A stretch of DNA of 64,000 nucleotides, taken from NCBI GenBank assembly GCA_016617855.1, contig JAECUM010012976.1:21878-85877 (forward strand), written 5' to 3'. This DNA is from Megalonaias nervosa (lineage: Eukaryota > Mollusca > Bivalvia > Unionida > Unionidae). Each line of letters opens with the position of its first letter. The stretch's first letter is position 1. The translations under genes and the position numbers were made by a program. This document shows, one piece after another, positions 40,960 through 50,747 of this stretch. The notes beneath the pieces were generated by a model that saw nothing but the letters and a program-made list of their open reading frames with translations, searched no databases and was not told the DNA's origin.

Positions 40960-41110
40960 CTATCAACACAGATGGGAAGAAAACAACCCCAATATCTACT
41001 ATCCACATAGTGTAGGGACAAGAGTTTGTTGTTAAGATAAAAAAACAAACTCACACACACACACATTCACAAACGTATGCGCGTACGCACACACACACAC
41101 ACACACTATC
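40924..41110. repeat. (CAT)n and (CA)n microsatellites
   Basis: An ATC/CAT run at about 40925-40960 and CA-rich runs at about 41052-41107, between units 2 and 3. Confidence 0.85.
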
Positions 41111-41201
41111 ACATCTGCAAAGGAGTCAGTATTTATAATCACACTACTCCACATTCACACAACTCGGCAACTTGGGTAATCTCTTTTCTAGAGATCTGGT
41201 T

Positions 41202-41217
41202 AGCCCTAAAAAGGGCT
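41202..41217 (-). terminator. Histone-type 3' stem-loop after ORF B
   Basis: On the - strand: AGCCCT, loop TTTT, AGGGCT, then AACCAGA. Stem of 6 bp and 4-nt U loop. Lies 25 nt past the ORF B stop at 41242. The closing pair is A-T instead of G-C, as would follow a compensatory change relative to ORF A's loop. Confidence 0.65.
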
Positions 41218-41241
41218 GTTTTTTAGCTTCAGATACAACTT

Positions 41242-41778
41242 TTAATGCTGGCACCTCCCAGGTCTGGCCCCACACACCCAAAGGCGGTTCCAGTCCTGCT
41301 CCCAATTTAAGTGTGTGGTTGGAAGCGTTGAGGCCTCTTGAGTGGCTTCAGAACCCCAATTTTCCGTTTCTGGGATTCTGAAGACTTCCCTCTGTCTTCT
41401 TCTATGCATCACCCGTGGAAACTGTGGCCTCCTTATCTCCTGCGTACGCTGTCTTTCTAACTCGTCCTCCCAGTTTTCTGCCTGGGGGACAGAGGCTCTT
41501 GGTACTAGTACTGTTAGTAATGGTTGTGGTTGTTGTTGACGTTGCTGTGGTGGTGCTGCTAGTGGCTGTGGATGCGTCCTCACCTCAGGCTTGACCTCAC
41601 ACAAAGGCCTAAGTATGAGGTGAGGTAGGATCCTGTCCTTCTCCTCTTCCTTCTTTTTTTCTTCCTCTTTTTCTATTCTAGCTTCCTCCTGGATCGCCTA
41701 CATGGCAAGCTCGTCAAGTAGGTGCCTGGCATACTCCAGGTGCATCTGAAGATCCAAAAATTTAGTTATTCTGCTCAT
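41242..41778 (-). pseudogene. ORF B: small coiled-coil protein of repeated unit 3, one in-frame TAG
   Basis: Starts at ATG 41778 with MSRITKFLDLQMHLEYARHL, meets TAG at 41698-41700, and stays open in the same frame to 41242, about 178 codons in all. The first 60 codons are helical and E/K-rich (ARIEKEEEKKEEEKDR). The rest is Pro/Gln-rich (QQRQQQPQP) with RRRQREVFR. Its start lies 64 nt from the first hairpin of the array, as ORF A's does (53 nt). A histone-type stem-loop follows the stop. No domain recognised. Keeping one long open frame with a single stop suggests recent decay or readthrough. Confidence 0.55.
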
Positions 41779-41841
41779 CTTCTAAGTTAATGAGTGAACA
41801 CTGGGTAGCCATACCTTGCTTGCTTGCTTGTTTAAATTATA

Positions 41842-42156
41842 CTGGCGTGCGCACATATGTGCATGTGCCAGTTGTTAATTCCTGCACCGCAGGATGTTAA
41901 TTTTTCTTGAGGAATGGAATTGTGCCACATTCCCCAGGCTTTAATGCACTCAAGGAGTGCTGTTAATTTTGCCGTCAGGCAGCAGAACAATAAGTTCTAA
42001 GCTACCTGAATGTTAGGCTTACATGAGTGGGGATAGTCCCAGCACACACTCATGTTTTACAGTCTAGCTCTAGCATAGGGTGAGTGGGAGTAGTACCATT
42101 ACTCACTCACGTTTTGGTTGTTAGCGAATTTGTTATTGGTGCGAGCATTGCACGCT
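41842..42156 (+). other. Hairpin array, copy 3
   Basis: Eight hairpins in 315 bp. H1 41842-41871: outer CTGGC/GCCAG, inner GCACA/TGTGC, 3' bulge ATGT. H2 41881-41893: CCTGC/GCAGG. H3 41906-41938: CTTGAGGAATG with CATTCCCCAGG (wobble pairs), inner GG/CC. H4 41946-41960: GCACTC/GAGTGC. H5 41975-42009: outer TCAGGCAGC/GCTACCTGA, inner AGAAC/GTTCT. H6 42021-42055: ACATGAGTG/CACTCATGT with inner GGGA/TCCC. H7 42080-42110: GTGAGTG/CACTCAC with inner AGTA/TACT-type pairing. H8 42141-42156: GAGC/GCTC. Spacers are AT-rich (TTAATT, TTTAAT). Confidence 0.78.
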
Positions 42157-42363
42157 CATTAGTGTCCTGTCGAGGTAAAGGGTGGCGTAGACCAGGAAGG
42201 GAGGCGCCGAGCCGCAGGGTGGTGTCCGTTGTTTCCAGGGTATTGATCTAAAATTGGCCTTCCTGCACGGACTAGGAATTTTGATACTCTGTGCTGTTTT
42301 TATTAAGATAAGGAGTTATGTGTTAGAGAACCTTGGATGACAGTCAGTTGGATAACAGTATTT

Positions 42364-42548
42364 GTCACCTTGTGTGACTGGCCCTGATGGTCCTGATGGT
42401 CCTGGGCTTAGACCACCTTATATGAGATAGTTTTGGGGTTTTACTGGGTGTCCTTGCTTTTATGGGCCATTTGGTCGTTGGGTGTTTGACCTTTGGTTAT
42501 TTGGGACCGATCACTTGGCTTAGAGTAGTTTTTGCTGCCTTGTGCAGC
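42364..42548 (+). repeat. Two-hairpin repeats of unit 3
   Basis: Hairpin a: 42364-42378 GTCAC, loop CTTGT, GTGAC; and 42534-42548 GCTGC, loop CTTGT, GCAGC. Hairpin b: 42398-42414 GGTC/GACC followed by CACCTTATA. The stems differ fully between the two hairpin a copies while the loop is identical. Confidence 0.7.
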
Positions 42549-42565
42549 GGGACATGATGGTCATT

Positions 42566-42662
42566 GCGTGTGGCTTGATTTGGGGGTGGACAGGTGTCTA
42601 TGCTGAATAATCAGATCCCTATTGACATCTCATAGACACATATCCAGAGTTATGCCACACGC
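42566..42662 (+). other. Nested perfect long hairpin
   Basis: TGCGTGTGGC (from 42565) pairs with GCCACACGCA (to 42663). Inside it GTGTCTATG (42594-42602) pairs with CATAGACAC (42631-42639). Both stems are perfect. It lies between the two-hairpin repeats and the 3' end of LINE 2. Confidence 0.75.
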
Positions 42663-42726
42663 ATTATACAATTAGTGGTCTGGAAGAGTTGTTTGCCTGA
42701 CAGGATATTTAATGGGGTGTTAGATT

Positions 42727-45700
42727 TTTATTTTAAGTCCGGTTTCGTTTAAATAGTTAATGATGTTCCTATATGTTGTATTAAAATTGTTGTTGTGTCT
42801 ATCTAGGAACTCTGGGTATGTTATTGGGGATCCAATTTCTTGTTGTACCTTTTGAAATGTAATTCTGGCCAACTATGGTGCGGCAGTGGTAACAGTTTAT
42901 ATTAGTTGCTTTTGGTCCTAAATATTTACCAAAACTGCCGGCTAGTTTTGTGACTCGTGTTCTGATTCGATTTTTAAGTTTTTCGTCCTGGCTGTTAACT
43001 TTGGGTGGTTTAATGGACCTGTCTACTTCCTTAATGGTGGAGTAAAATTTTCTGCCCTTATTGGTAGCATTCCAGTATTCCTGCCACTTATTGTTAATGT
43101 GTGTTCTGGCTAGGCTTTGAGCTTCTGTAATGCTATATTTTAGTGGGGCCGGGTTAGGGTCTCCTAATTTACTTTTAGCGACTTTGTCCGCCTGTTCTTT
43201 GCCAGAGATTCCTATATGCGATGGTATCCATATAAATTCCACGAGTAGGTTTTTGGTGGATAGTTCTTTAAGCATGTGGTAAGTCCTGGCAAGGAACGTT
43301 TTTCCTGATTTAGTGTTATTTGTTTTAATTGATGTTATTACACTAAGGGAGTCGCTAATGAATACTGCTTTAGGGATGTTGTTTCCTAAGACCCAGTTTA
43401 AGGATTCATTTATGGCCCAGAATTCAGTAGTGTAAGTGGAGCAGTGATCTGGCAATCTGGTTCCTATTTGAATGTTGAATTCTGGGATTACCACTGCTGC
43501 TGCTGTTCTGGGTGGTTCTGGTGTTTTAGATCCATCAGTGTAAATTTTTACGAAACTGGAGTAGGTGTCAAGTATGTCTTCTGTAATGTTTGTTTTTAGT
43601 CGGAGTTCCTGTCCCAATTTGTTTCCGTATTCGGTGGCTTTGGTGTTAATCCTTGGTTTAGAGTTTTCCGAAGGTGTCAGGTAAGGGGGGTTTCACGTAT
43701 CCCTCCTGTTGTTCCAATATTGGTAATTCTTTCCTCCTTTCTAGGATTAATTTTCCACCTGGTAAGTTTGGTACAAGGTCTCGACTAAAAGTTTTGTTGC
43801 ACTTTTTTATAGCCATGTTTGTGGGATGCGTATTAGGATGTAATGTAAGTCGTATTGAATATCTAAGTAGCATTTCTTGCCTTCTAGCCTTAGTGGTAGG
43901 TCTCCAGTGAGTATTTGGAGTTCGTCAAGTGAGGTTGAGGGTAGAGTGCCAGTGCAGATAGTCAGCGCTTTTCTGTGAATCGCATCTAGTTTTTTGAGGA
44001 GTGGCTGCTTGGCTGAGTTGTATACTTGACAACCATAGTCCAGTTTCGATCTTATGAGTGCCCTGTAGATAGTAAACATTGTTTCATGGTTGGATCACCA
44101 TGTTGTTCCTTTAATGTTTCGAAGTAAATTTAGATCTTTATTGCAAGAGTTAATAAGGTGGTTGATGTGATGATTGACATAATTAATGAGTTGATTTTGA
44201 ATGCATAGTTTAGGGTAAATTAAATTGTTGTTACGTTTGGCGGTGAAAATAATAGCTACTGTTTTTTCGTGTGAGATTTTAACCCAACCCAACCCCCCAT
44301 TTATCCGCCCATCTCCCTATGTTGTCTAGACTTTGCTGGATTTCCGAGATGACTTGGTTGGCAGCGGGGTTACCTGGTCTCCAAATACCGCCGTCGTCAG
44401 GAAATTGTGAGATGTTCATTTTTTTGAAGGTGAGGTTTTTATCCAGGTCGTTTATTATGAGATTAAAAGGAGTAGGACTGAGTACACTTCCTTGTGGGGT
44501 TCCATTTTCTAAGGGGTACTCTTCAGAATAGGTGTTTCCTATTTTAGCTGTAATTTTGTGACCTGTGAGGAAGTTTTCAATCAGGTTGAATATGCGTCCA
44601 GTAATTCCGAAGTGATTAAGTTTAGCAATTAGTCCTTTAGTCCATACAAGGTCAAATGCCTTTTCTAGGTTTCTATGTTTTCCTTTTGGCGTTGGAAGCT
44701 AATTTAATATCCACTTCTAGCCTTAACAGCTGGTCAGTGGTGGATCGCTTGTTTCGAAAGCCACATTGATTTTCCGGAAGTAGGTTGTTACTTTCGAGGT
44801 GGTATTTTAATCTATTGGCCAATATTGTTTCCATGAGTTTACATATGTTGTTGGTGAGGGAGATGGGCCGGTATGAGTCTGTGCTGTTTGGATCTTTACC
44901 CTGTTTAGGGATCGGTACTATAATAGCATGTTTCCAACTGTCTGGTATTACCCCACTATCCCATATTTGGTTAAGTAATTTTATGATTACTTCTGTAAAG
45001 TTGGTGGGTAGGTTTGTGTAGATGATGTATCCAATTTGATCTTTACCGGGTGATGTTTCTTTTTTGGACTCTAACGCTGTTTCCCATTCATATGTGGTGA
45101 TATCATTATTTAGTTTTGATTTTTTAGTTCCTAAGTCTTTAAATAGGTGTTTGTGGGAGATTTCCACTTTTTCCCGGTGTTCCTGGAATATTTTGGTGTG
45201 GATTTGATAACTGCTCATGTCTGAGAAGTGTTTGGCTAGCGTGTTAGCTTTTTATAGATTATTTTAGCACCTCTTATTTTAGGGGTTAGGTTAACTGTTT
45301 TCCCCCGGATTGCTTTGATCTTATCCCAGACTTGTTTAGAAATGGATTTTAGGTTTAATTTGGAGCAGAATTGTTGCCAAGATAGTTCTTTTGGTTTTCA
45401 ATTGTTTGTCTTAGTTCTTTTTTTTTCTTTATAATGTAGAAAATCTCCAGAGTTCCTAGGTTTTTTATATTTGTGAAGAGCAGTTTTTTCTTTTTTTTGT
45501 TTTTCTTTTGGCCCTGTGGGCTCTTTTACATTCATCATTCCACCAGGGTACTGTTTGTTTGGTTTGTGATTTTCCTGTTTTTTGGAATGCACAGTTGGGC
45601 TGCTTCTTATATGCATTTAAGGATGTTATCGTTAAAGGTGTTTACGTTTTTGTGTTCTAATTCCTTGATGTTTATTGCAGTTAGGATTTTTTTAAATGTG

Positions 45701-46445
45701 TCCCATTCAGCTTTGTCATATCTCCATCTAGGCGAGATTTCAATGGGATTGTGTTGAACTGTTAATTGAAGGGAGATGACAATGGGGAAATGATCACTAC
45801 CTAATGTACTTTCTTTATCTTCCCACCAGTTAGATATTTGGGCTAATTTGGGCGTGCTTATGGTTAGGTCAGTTGCAGAAAGGTTGCCATCCTCAGGATT
45901 TAGTCTAGTTTTTGATCCATCATTGAGGATGACAAGGTTGGCTTCAGCAGTTCATGCCTCTACCAACCTTCCTCTAGTATCAATCCTATTTCCTCCCAAC
46001 AGTTCATTGTGAGCATTGAAATCCCCACAGATTATTAGGTTATCTGTTTGATTTTGGGAGATTTGACGATATGTGTCGATGCTGACTGGGTTCCTATTGC
46101 TTCCTGGGTCATAGATGTTTATTATTTGTATGTTTGTTGATCCAATATTAACTAAGGTGTTTTGTATTGCTATCGTTTCGATGAAATCTATTGTAAGTGG
46201 AACTTCTAGAGTTTCTGTGTAGGGTATGGTGTCCACAATAAAAGTGGCCAATCATCCTCCCTTCTTCTCATTAGTTCTGTTTTTAATTATGCCGGGAGAG
46301 TAGCCTGGTATTTTAGGGAAATAATTTTTATTTTCCGATAGGTGTGTTTCCTGGAGGCATATTATATCCGGTTTATGTTCAGAATTATTGAGTTTGATTA
46401 TTAATTCTTTGAGGTTGTTTTTAAGGCCCCTACAGTTCCACTGTC
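42727..46445 (-). pseudogene. LINE 2 ORF2 (endonuclease, reverse transcriptase, RNase H)
   Basis: Endonuclease: WNCRGLKNN at about 46440, CLQETHL, a TGA near 46253, then IICGDFNAHN (46010) and a TGA near 45950, then TLGSDHFPI (45800). RT: TDSYRPISLTNNICKLMETI (44870), CGFRNKRSTTDQL (44760), and a catalytic box that reads FPDD instead of FADD (44395), followed by WRPGNPAANQ. LYRALIRSKLDYGCQVY marks the RT end near 44070. RNase H: KIYTDGSK (43545), TTEFWAIN, ISDSLSVI and WIPSHIGISGKEQAD, with all four acidic residues kept. A shift near 42890 leads to a C-terminus ending YLNETGLKIKI at 42727. Decayed. Confidence 0.82.
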
Positions 46446-46468
46446 AGATTGTTAAATCCTATTTTGTG

Positions 46469-48661
46469 CTATTCATTCTCAGTGTGGTTGTTAATAGTTT
46501 TTATTGGAGCGTTTAGTTGATTCTGGCTGATCTTCGATGTGTATTTGGCTAATATCTGTTGGAATATTTGTATAATGTTAATTGCTGGTGGAGTCATGAT
46601 GTGAGTTGCCGCTATGTCCGCTAATATTTCCTGTAAAATTTCACATATAGTTTTTTGGTCGTTGCCTTGGGTAAGGTTGGTGATTTCTGGTTCCGTTTGA
46701 ATTGTTTTGTTTGATATGTTCGCTCGATTGATATTTTGTGAGTTATCTGCCCTAATCTTTGTTGTTTCTTTTGGGTTTGGATTTTTAGGTTGTATTAATG
46801 AGTAAGTGTTATGTAATTTACTGTTGTTGTTTATTTCCTTTTTGGCTTCTACGTAAGATAGGAGTTTAGTATTCATCATTTGGGTAATTTCGTTTTCTTT
46901 TATTGAGTAACTACATTCAGTTGCCCTAGGGTGATGCTTTCCCCTGCAGTTAGGGCATTTTGCCTTCTGTTTGATGCATGTGCCCTTGTGGTGTCCACCA
47001 CAGTGAGCGCACCTAGGCTTAAAGCGGCATTTGAGTGCATAGTGTCCCCAGTGTTGACAGTTGGTGCAGAACCTTGGTTTATTAATGTATGGTTCCAACT
47101 GATGAAATGCACCGTGGGGGCCTAGCCTGATAAGTGTTGGTATGCTTGTAGTAGATTCTAAAAACGCTTTTGGGGTTGTTTGCCCTTTTCTATTTTTAAT
47201 TCTATAAGCTTTGTCAATTGGTGTTCACTTTCCTTAATTTGTTTAGTAAGGTTTTGATCACTAATGTCTTTGTTGTTGCCTAAAAGAGTAAGAACCGCTT
47301 TGAAGTTTTGAGCTGGCTTGGTTTTGATGTGCCCTATGTTGGTTGCGTTTTTGTTTATGTTAGTGTCTCTTGTTGTGGTAGTGTAGGTGCTTATTGTCTT
47401 TTGGCATTTGCGATGACGTTCTACTTTAATATTAATGTTCCCAATGTATTCTAGTTTTAGAAATTTTTCGACCTGATTTAGCGTACTACATTGTACGATC
47501 AAGTAATCCGTTTGTGGTTGGATTAGTCTGAATTGCCCTCGGTGGGTTCTTAGTAGGGCACTTCTTATGCTATTGTAAGTCAGGTTGAATAGTTGGCTAC
47601 TTGGGCTACTTATGTAGATTGTGTGGTCTGGTGAGCGATATTTGGGTTTATTTGTTTGTTTTGTTTCCGGTTTATTTTTATTCCTTACATCATTTATTTT
47701 TGCTTGATTTGGGTTGTCAATAGTTTTGGGGGTTTTTTTTGGTGCCTTGTTGGTTTCTGCTGAACTGTTATACTTTGGTTGGTTGTAGATTGGTTGTTGG
47801 TGTTTCTTATACTTGTTAGTTTTTGTTCATCTAATTTTGGTGATTTCATGGGCAGTTTTCCCTTTCCTAGATACGCTACTTTTGCAGGTTGTTTTCTCTG
47901 ATTGGGGAGCTGTTTGATTTGGGGTTTGTATTTAATTTTGGTTGGTTTTTGGACGAGGCGCCCGATGACATACCCGATGGGCCCAGTCTTTGGCTATAGT
48001 GGATTTTTTCCTTGCGAATAGTTGGGACATCCTTTTGTTTATTGTTATTATTTATGTTTGCATTTTTTGGGGTAGGTGGTGATATTTGTGCCTGATTTGC
48101 TGTTGTGGTAGTTTTTCCATAAGGTGTGGTGGGATTGATGTTATTTGAGGCCTGGGTTGTAATAGAGTATGTTTTTGGTGTCATTGTTATCTCACATCCA
48201 ATTGGTTGTTTGGATGGAGATTCAGCAATGCACTCGAAAGTTAGCGTTTTGGTAGTTTTTGGTGAATTGATTAGTCCAATTTTGGGGGAGTTTATGATTA
48301 CAGCGTCCGCGTACGACATTGGTATTGTGTCGTTTAGATCCTCATTTTCTACAGGTTTAGATGGATCTTTGAATGAAATTGGGGATTCTTGACTAAGAAG
48401 CTTGCTTGCTGCGTTAATCATGCAGATGGGGGAGCTAATTGTACAATTTAGTTCTGTTGCGGTTAGGGCTCTGTTATTTGGCCTATTTGTAATAAGTTGT
48501 CCTATCATTGATTGTGAGCCAGATGGTACTACCTGTGAGCTTGTTGATGGATTGTGGGCAGCCTTTTTTTTAATGGAGTTTTGTTTCCTAACTGCGTTTT
48601 TTCTTGTGTTGAACGCCATTTTGTTTTTGCTCCATTGTTGTGGCATTTTGTTCATTTCCAA
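46469..48661 (-). pseudogene. LINE 2 ORF1 (gag-like, CCHC zinc knuckles)
   Basis: Starts MEMNKMPQQWSKNKMAFNTR. Ser/Thr/Asn-rich first third (48661-47876), then an RNA-binding-like stretch at 47502-47158. Zinc knuckles lie at about 47090-46920: CTNCQHWGHYALKC, CAHCGGHHKGTC and CPNCRGKHHPRATEC. Frame changes near 47870 and 47150 separate these parts. In related elements this protein coats the RNA. The ORF1 stop lies about 25 nt before the ORF2 endonuclease. Confidence 0.8.
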
Positions 48662-49182
48662 AAAAGTTTTAGTTAACTAAATCAGCTCTTAAATTTAAAT
48701 TAGTGTTTAAAAATGGTTTTATGGCTAATGGATAAGTTTTGGTTGTTTGATTAGTAGAGCGATGGGAGAGAGTAGTTAGATAGTACGGTATTAATTTAGT
48801 AGAAAATTCTCCTCTTATCGGAAAGTCTAAGCAGCGGTTCTCAAGGGCTTGAAAACTTGTTAGGATTCCGATCAGGTGTTTACTAGTATGTATCCTAGTA
48901 CCTGTTTTAAGGAGAGTGTTTAGTAAGAAAGTATAGATAGTATAGATAATTAGCGTATTTCTTTTCCTGTAGCCGAGAATCCCGCAGTTCACTAGAGCTT
49001 GTTAATCTGCAAGGACTCACCCCAGGTAAATACTAGTATGGGTCCTAGCACCTGTTTAAGGAAAAAATGGCACCAAAATGTTAATGAGAATTGAGAGTAA
49101 ATAAGTGGTATTATTTATGAAGAACAAAGAGTGGATTAGTAGATCTAATGGTTAGGAGAGTTTTCAAAATAGAGAATTAATT

Positions 49183-49560
49183 AAAAACAGCACAGAGTAA
49201 TTGGATCTAATATGTTTTCCTACCAGTTCTTTTGTTCTGCGCGGACGCGATAGAAAATATCCCTACGATTTTTGTTGGATACGAACGCTATAGAGCTGCT
49301 CTTTATGGTGAGGAATAGAGCGAAGTCAAAGAGCATGTATTGACAATGTTCATTTTTAAAAACAAACGACAAACACATTTTTCAAAACACATTTTTATTA
49401 ACTCACAAACAACCAACACATAAAATAACATCAACACATTTTTTACTTAACTAACAAACAACCAACAACTAACAATAAAACAATTTTTCAAACAAATTAT
49501 TTCTGACAAGGTTGACAACGTTGTGAAGTTAAGTTACACCTCCACTGATGGAAGTCATTG
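49183..49560. other. Junction between LINE 2 and the Polinton cluster
   Basis: Begins with AAAAACAGCACAGAG (49183-49197), the same 15-mer as in units 2 and 3. After it lies an unmatched GC-richer stretch to about 49345, then an AC/T-rich tract (49380-49490) with TTTATT, i.e. AATAAA on the - strand, near 49391. The tract may be the 3' UTR of the protease gene. Confidence 0.4.
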
Positions 49561-49562
49561 GG

Positions 49563-49790
49563 TCATTGATGTACACTACGTTTCCTAGCTAAAGATAAGA
49601 GATATCCATAACGGTCACAAAACCATCGATCTACTTTTTCATCATTTATAGAACAGCTACGATCAAAATAAGTCACTAAATGTTCTAAGGGATATCCAAG
49701 ATTGTGTTGATGAAGACAATACACACAATATTGTCCACACACCATTGAATAATCTGTGCCTTGTAATTTCACATTATTGAAATCGTATCG
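49563..49790 (-). pseudogene. Adenain-type cysteine protease, C-terminal part
   Basis: About 75 codons. The block MVCGQYCVYCL matches the catalytic-Cys region of adenovirus-type proteases used by Polintons, and is followed by a helix and the typical closing part SINDEKVDRWFCDRYG. The upstream catalytic His and Glu region is absent, because the sequence before 49790 belongs to another ORF in another frame. In intact relatives it matures the virion proteins. Confidence 0.75.
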
Positions 49791-50286
49791 TCTTTTTGTT
49801 TTCTTTTTTCACTTCCGGTTTCCCTTCTTTCTTTTTGACTTCTGTCGAAGGAGGAGTGGACATCATCTTTTTAACCCAAGCTTTGAGTTCTTCTCGTTGG
49901 GGTGTGGGGGGAAGGGGTCAACAAGAACGCTGCAATCTTACTAGGGATGGGAGCTGCTGGCGGTGTTTGAAAGACTTCTCGTGCCTCTTCTTCCTCACGC
50001 ATCCATGAGGCTGCGTCTGTCTTGACCGCTGGGGGTGGTGGTATTGATGGACTTTCATCAGGGTCTTAAAATCTTTCAGAGTTGGTAGAGCTGTTTCGTC
50101 TAAAGCTTTCTCGTAAAAGAGTTGCAGTCGTTGCAACACTTGCTGTACCGTTGCGATTTTCTGGGACATTTCGGTCAAATGAGGATTGGGAGGCAAATGC
50201 AGGGTCCGTTGTTTTTGCCAACGATGGAATTCCATCCATCGTTGTAAGGCACTAAAGCCAGTTTTCGTTCTTCCATCAAATTCCAA
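49785..50286 (-). pseudogene. Small Polinton ORF upstream of the protease, frameshifted
   Basis: N-terminal part 50286 to about 50080 reads RWMEFHRWQKQRTLHLPP and VLQRLQLFYEKALDETALPT. The natural continuation lies in two other frames: SPSIPPPPAVKTDAASWMRE (about 50050-50000) and REELKAWVKKMMSTPPSTEV (about 49890-49830), ending Lys-rich. At least two frameshifts. I associate such Trp-rich small ORFs next to the protease with Polintons, but cannot name its role. Confidence 0.5.
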
Positions 50287-50668
50287 AAGTCACATCTGAG
50301 ATCTTTTGATTCCAGAGGTCCCTTTTATCTTCTTGATCCTTTTTATCTTGGTCCAATCGGTAAACACTTCTCAGGACTTCTTCCAGCATGGCTCCTGCTA
50401 TTGCTTTGACAAGAGGTCCTATCAGAGGTAAAAATGCTCCGCGTTGCACCAACATCATTTTCTTTTGACGGATGTGTATTTCATTTTGGACCATTTGGCG
50501 AAGAACGTCTCGATTTCTGGCTAAGCATTCTTTCTGGTGTTTAGACAAAGGCATAGTTCCTTTCAAGACATTCAGGCAACGTTCGCTCACGATATCGATC
50601 ACGTCTTTCGAGGCGGTTTGAATGAGTTGTTTTCGCATGGGTAGAGGGGCTTTAGACAGTACGGACAT
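50276..50668 (-). CDS. Small protein 2: adenovirus pX-like core protein homologue
   Basis: 130 codons from ATG at 50668, the only long intact frame of the cluster. A helical, charged first half (KDVIDIVSERCLNVLKGTMP) is followed by HIRQKKMMLVQRG and a hydrophobic AFLPLIGPLVKAIAGAML at about residues 82-99. A basic stretch leading into a G-x-L-P-L-hydrophobic segment is the pattern of adenovirus core protein X (pre-mu) and of its adintovirus counterparts, so a DNA-condensing virion core role is inferred. The end overlaps the next ORF by 11 bp. It is clearly related to small protein 1 (51711-52047). Confidence 0.6.
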   Translation of the reverse strand: MSVLSKAPLPMRKQLIQTASKDVIDIVSERCLNVLKGTMPLSKHQKECLARNRDVLRQMVQNEIHIRQKKMMLVQRGAFLPLIGPLVKAIAGAMLEEVLRSVYRLDQDKKDQEDKRDLWNQKISDVTFGI

Positions 50669-50747
50669 ATCGCAATGTTTGGCTCAACGAGGACAGAGTC
50701 CTTTCCTTCTATTTCCATTTCTGGCAAAAGAGTGGTGTTCACTTCTT

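Larger units (their letters stand above)
41202..42662 (+). repeat. Repeated unit 3 (stem-loop, ORF B, hairpin array, two-hairpin repeats, long hairpin)
   Basis: The most complete unit. Order: stem-loop 41202, ORF B, CTTGCTTGCTTG run, hairpin array 41842-42156, GTCGAGGTAAAGG (42169-42181), CTCTGTGCTGTTTTT (42287-42301), two-hairpin repeats 42364-42548, nested hairpin 42566-42662. LINE 2 begins immediately after. Confidence 0.65.
42727..49182 (-). mobile_element. I-group (Nimb-like) non-LTR retrotransposon 2, nearly full length
   Basis: Minus-strand LINE with an untranslated leader containing two direct repeats (GTAAATACTAGTATGGGTCC-type, 48830-49070), ORF1 (48661-46469) with zinc knuckles, and ORF2 (about 46445-42727) with endonuclease, reverse transcriptase and RNase H in order. 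Frames are broken by several stops and shifts. It is the same family as LINE 1 (35241-40080). No poly-A or target duplication was identified. Confidence 0.85.

Noticed and set aside
41172..41381. Plus-strand ORF across the unit 3 stem-loop
   Set aside because: Antisense to ORF B, with no supporting features.
49183..49345. A fourth hairpin array
   Set aside because: Only the 15-mer boundary motif is shared; the following sequence does not align with copies 1-3 or form the same hairpins.
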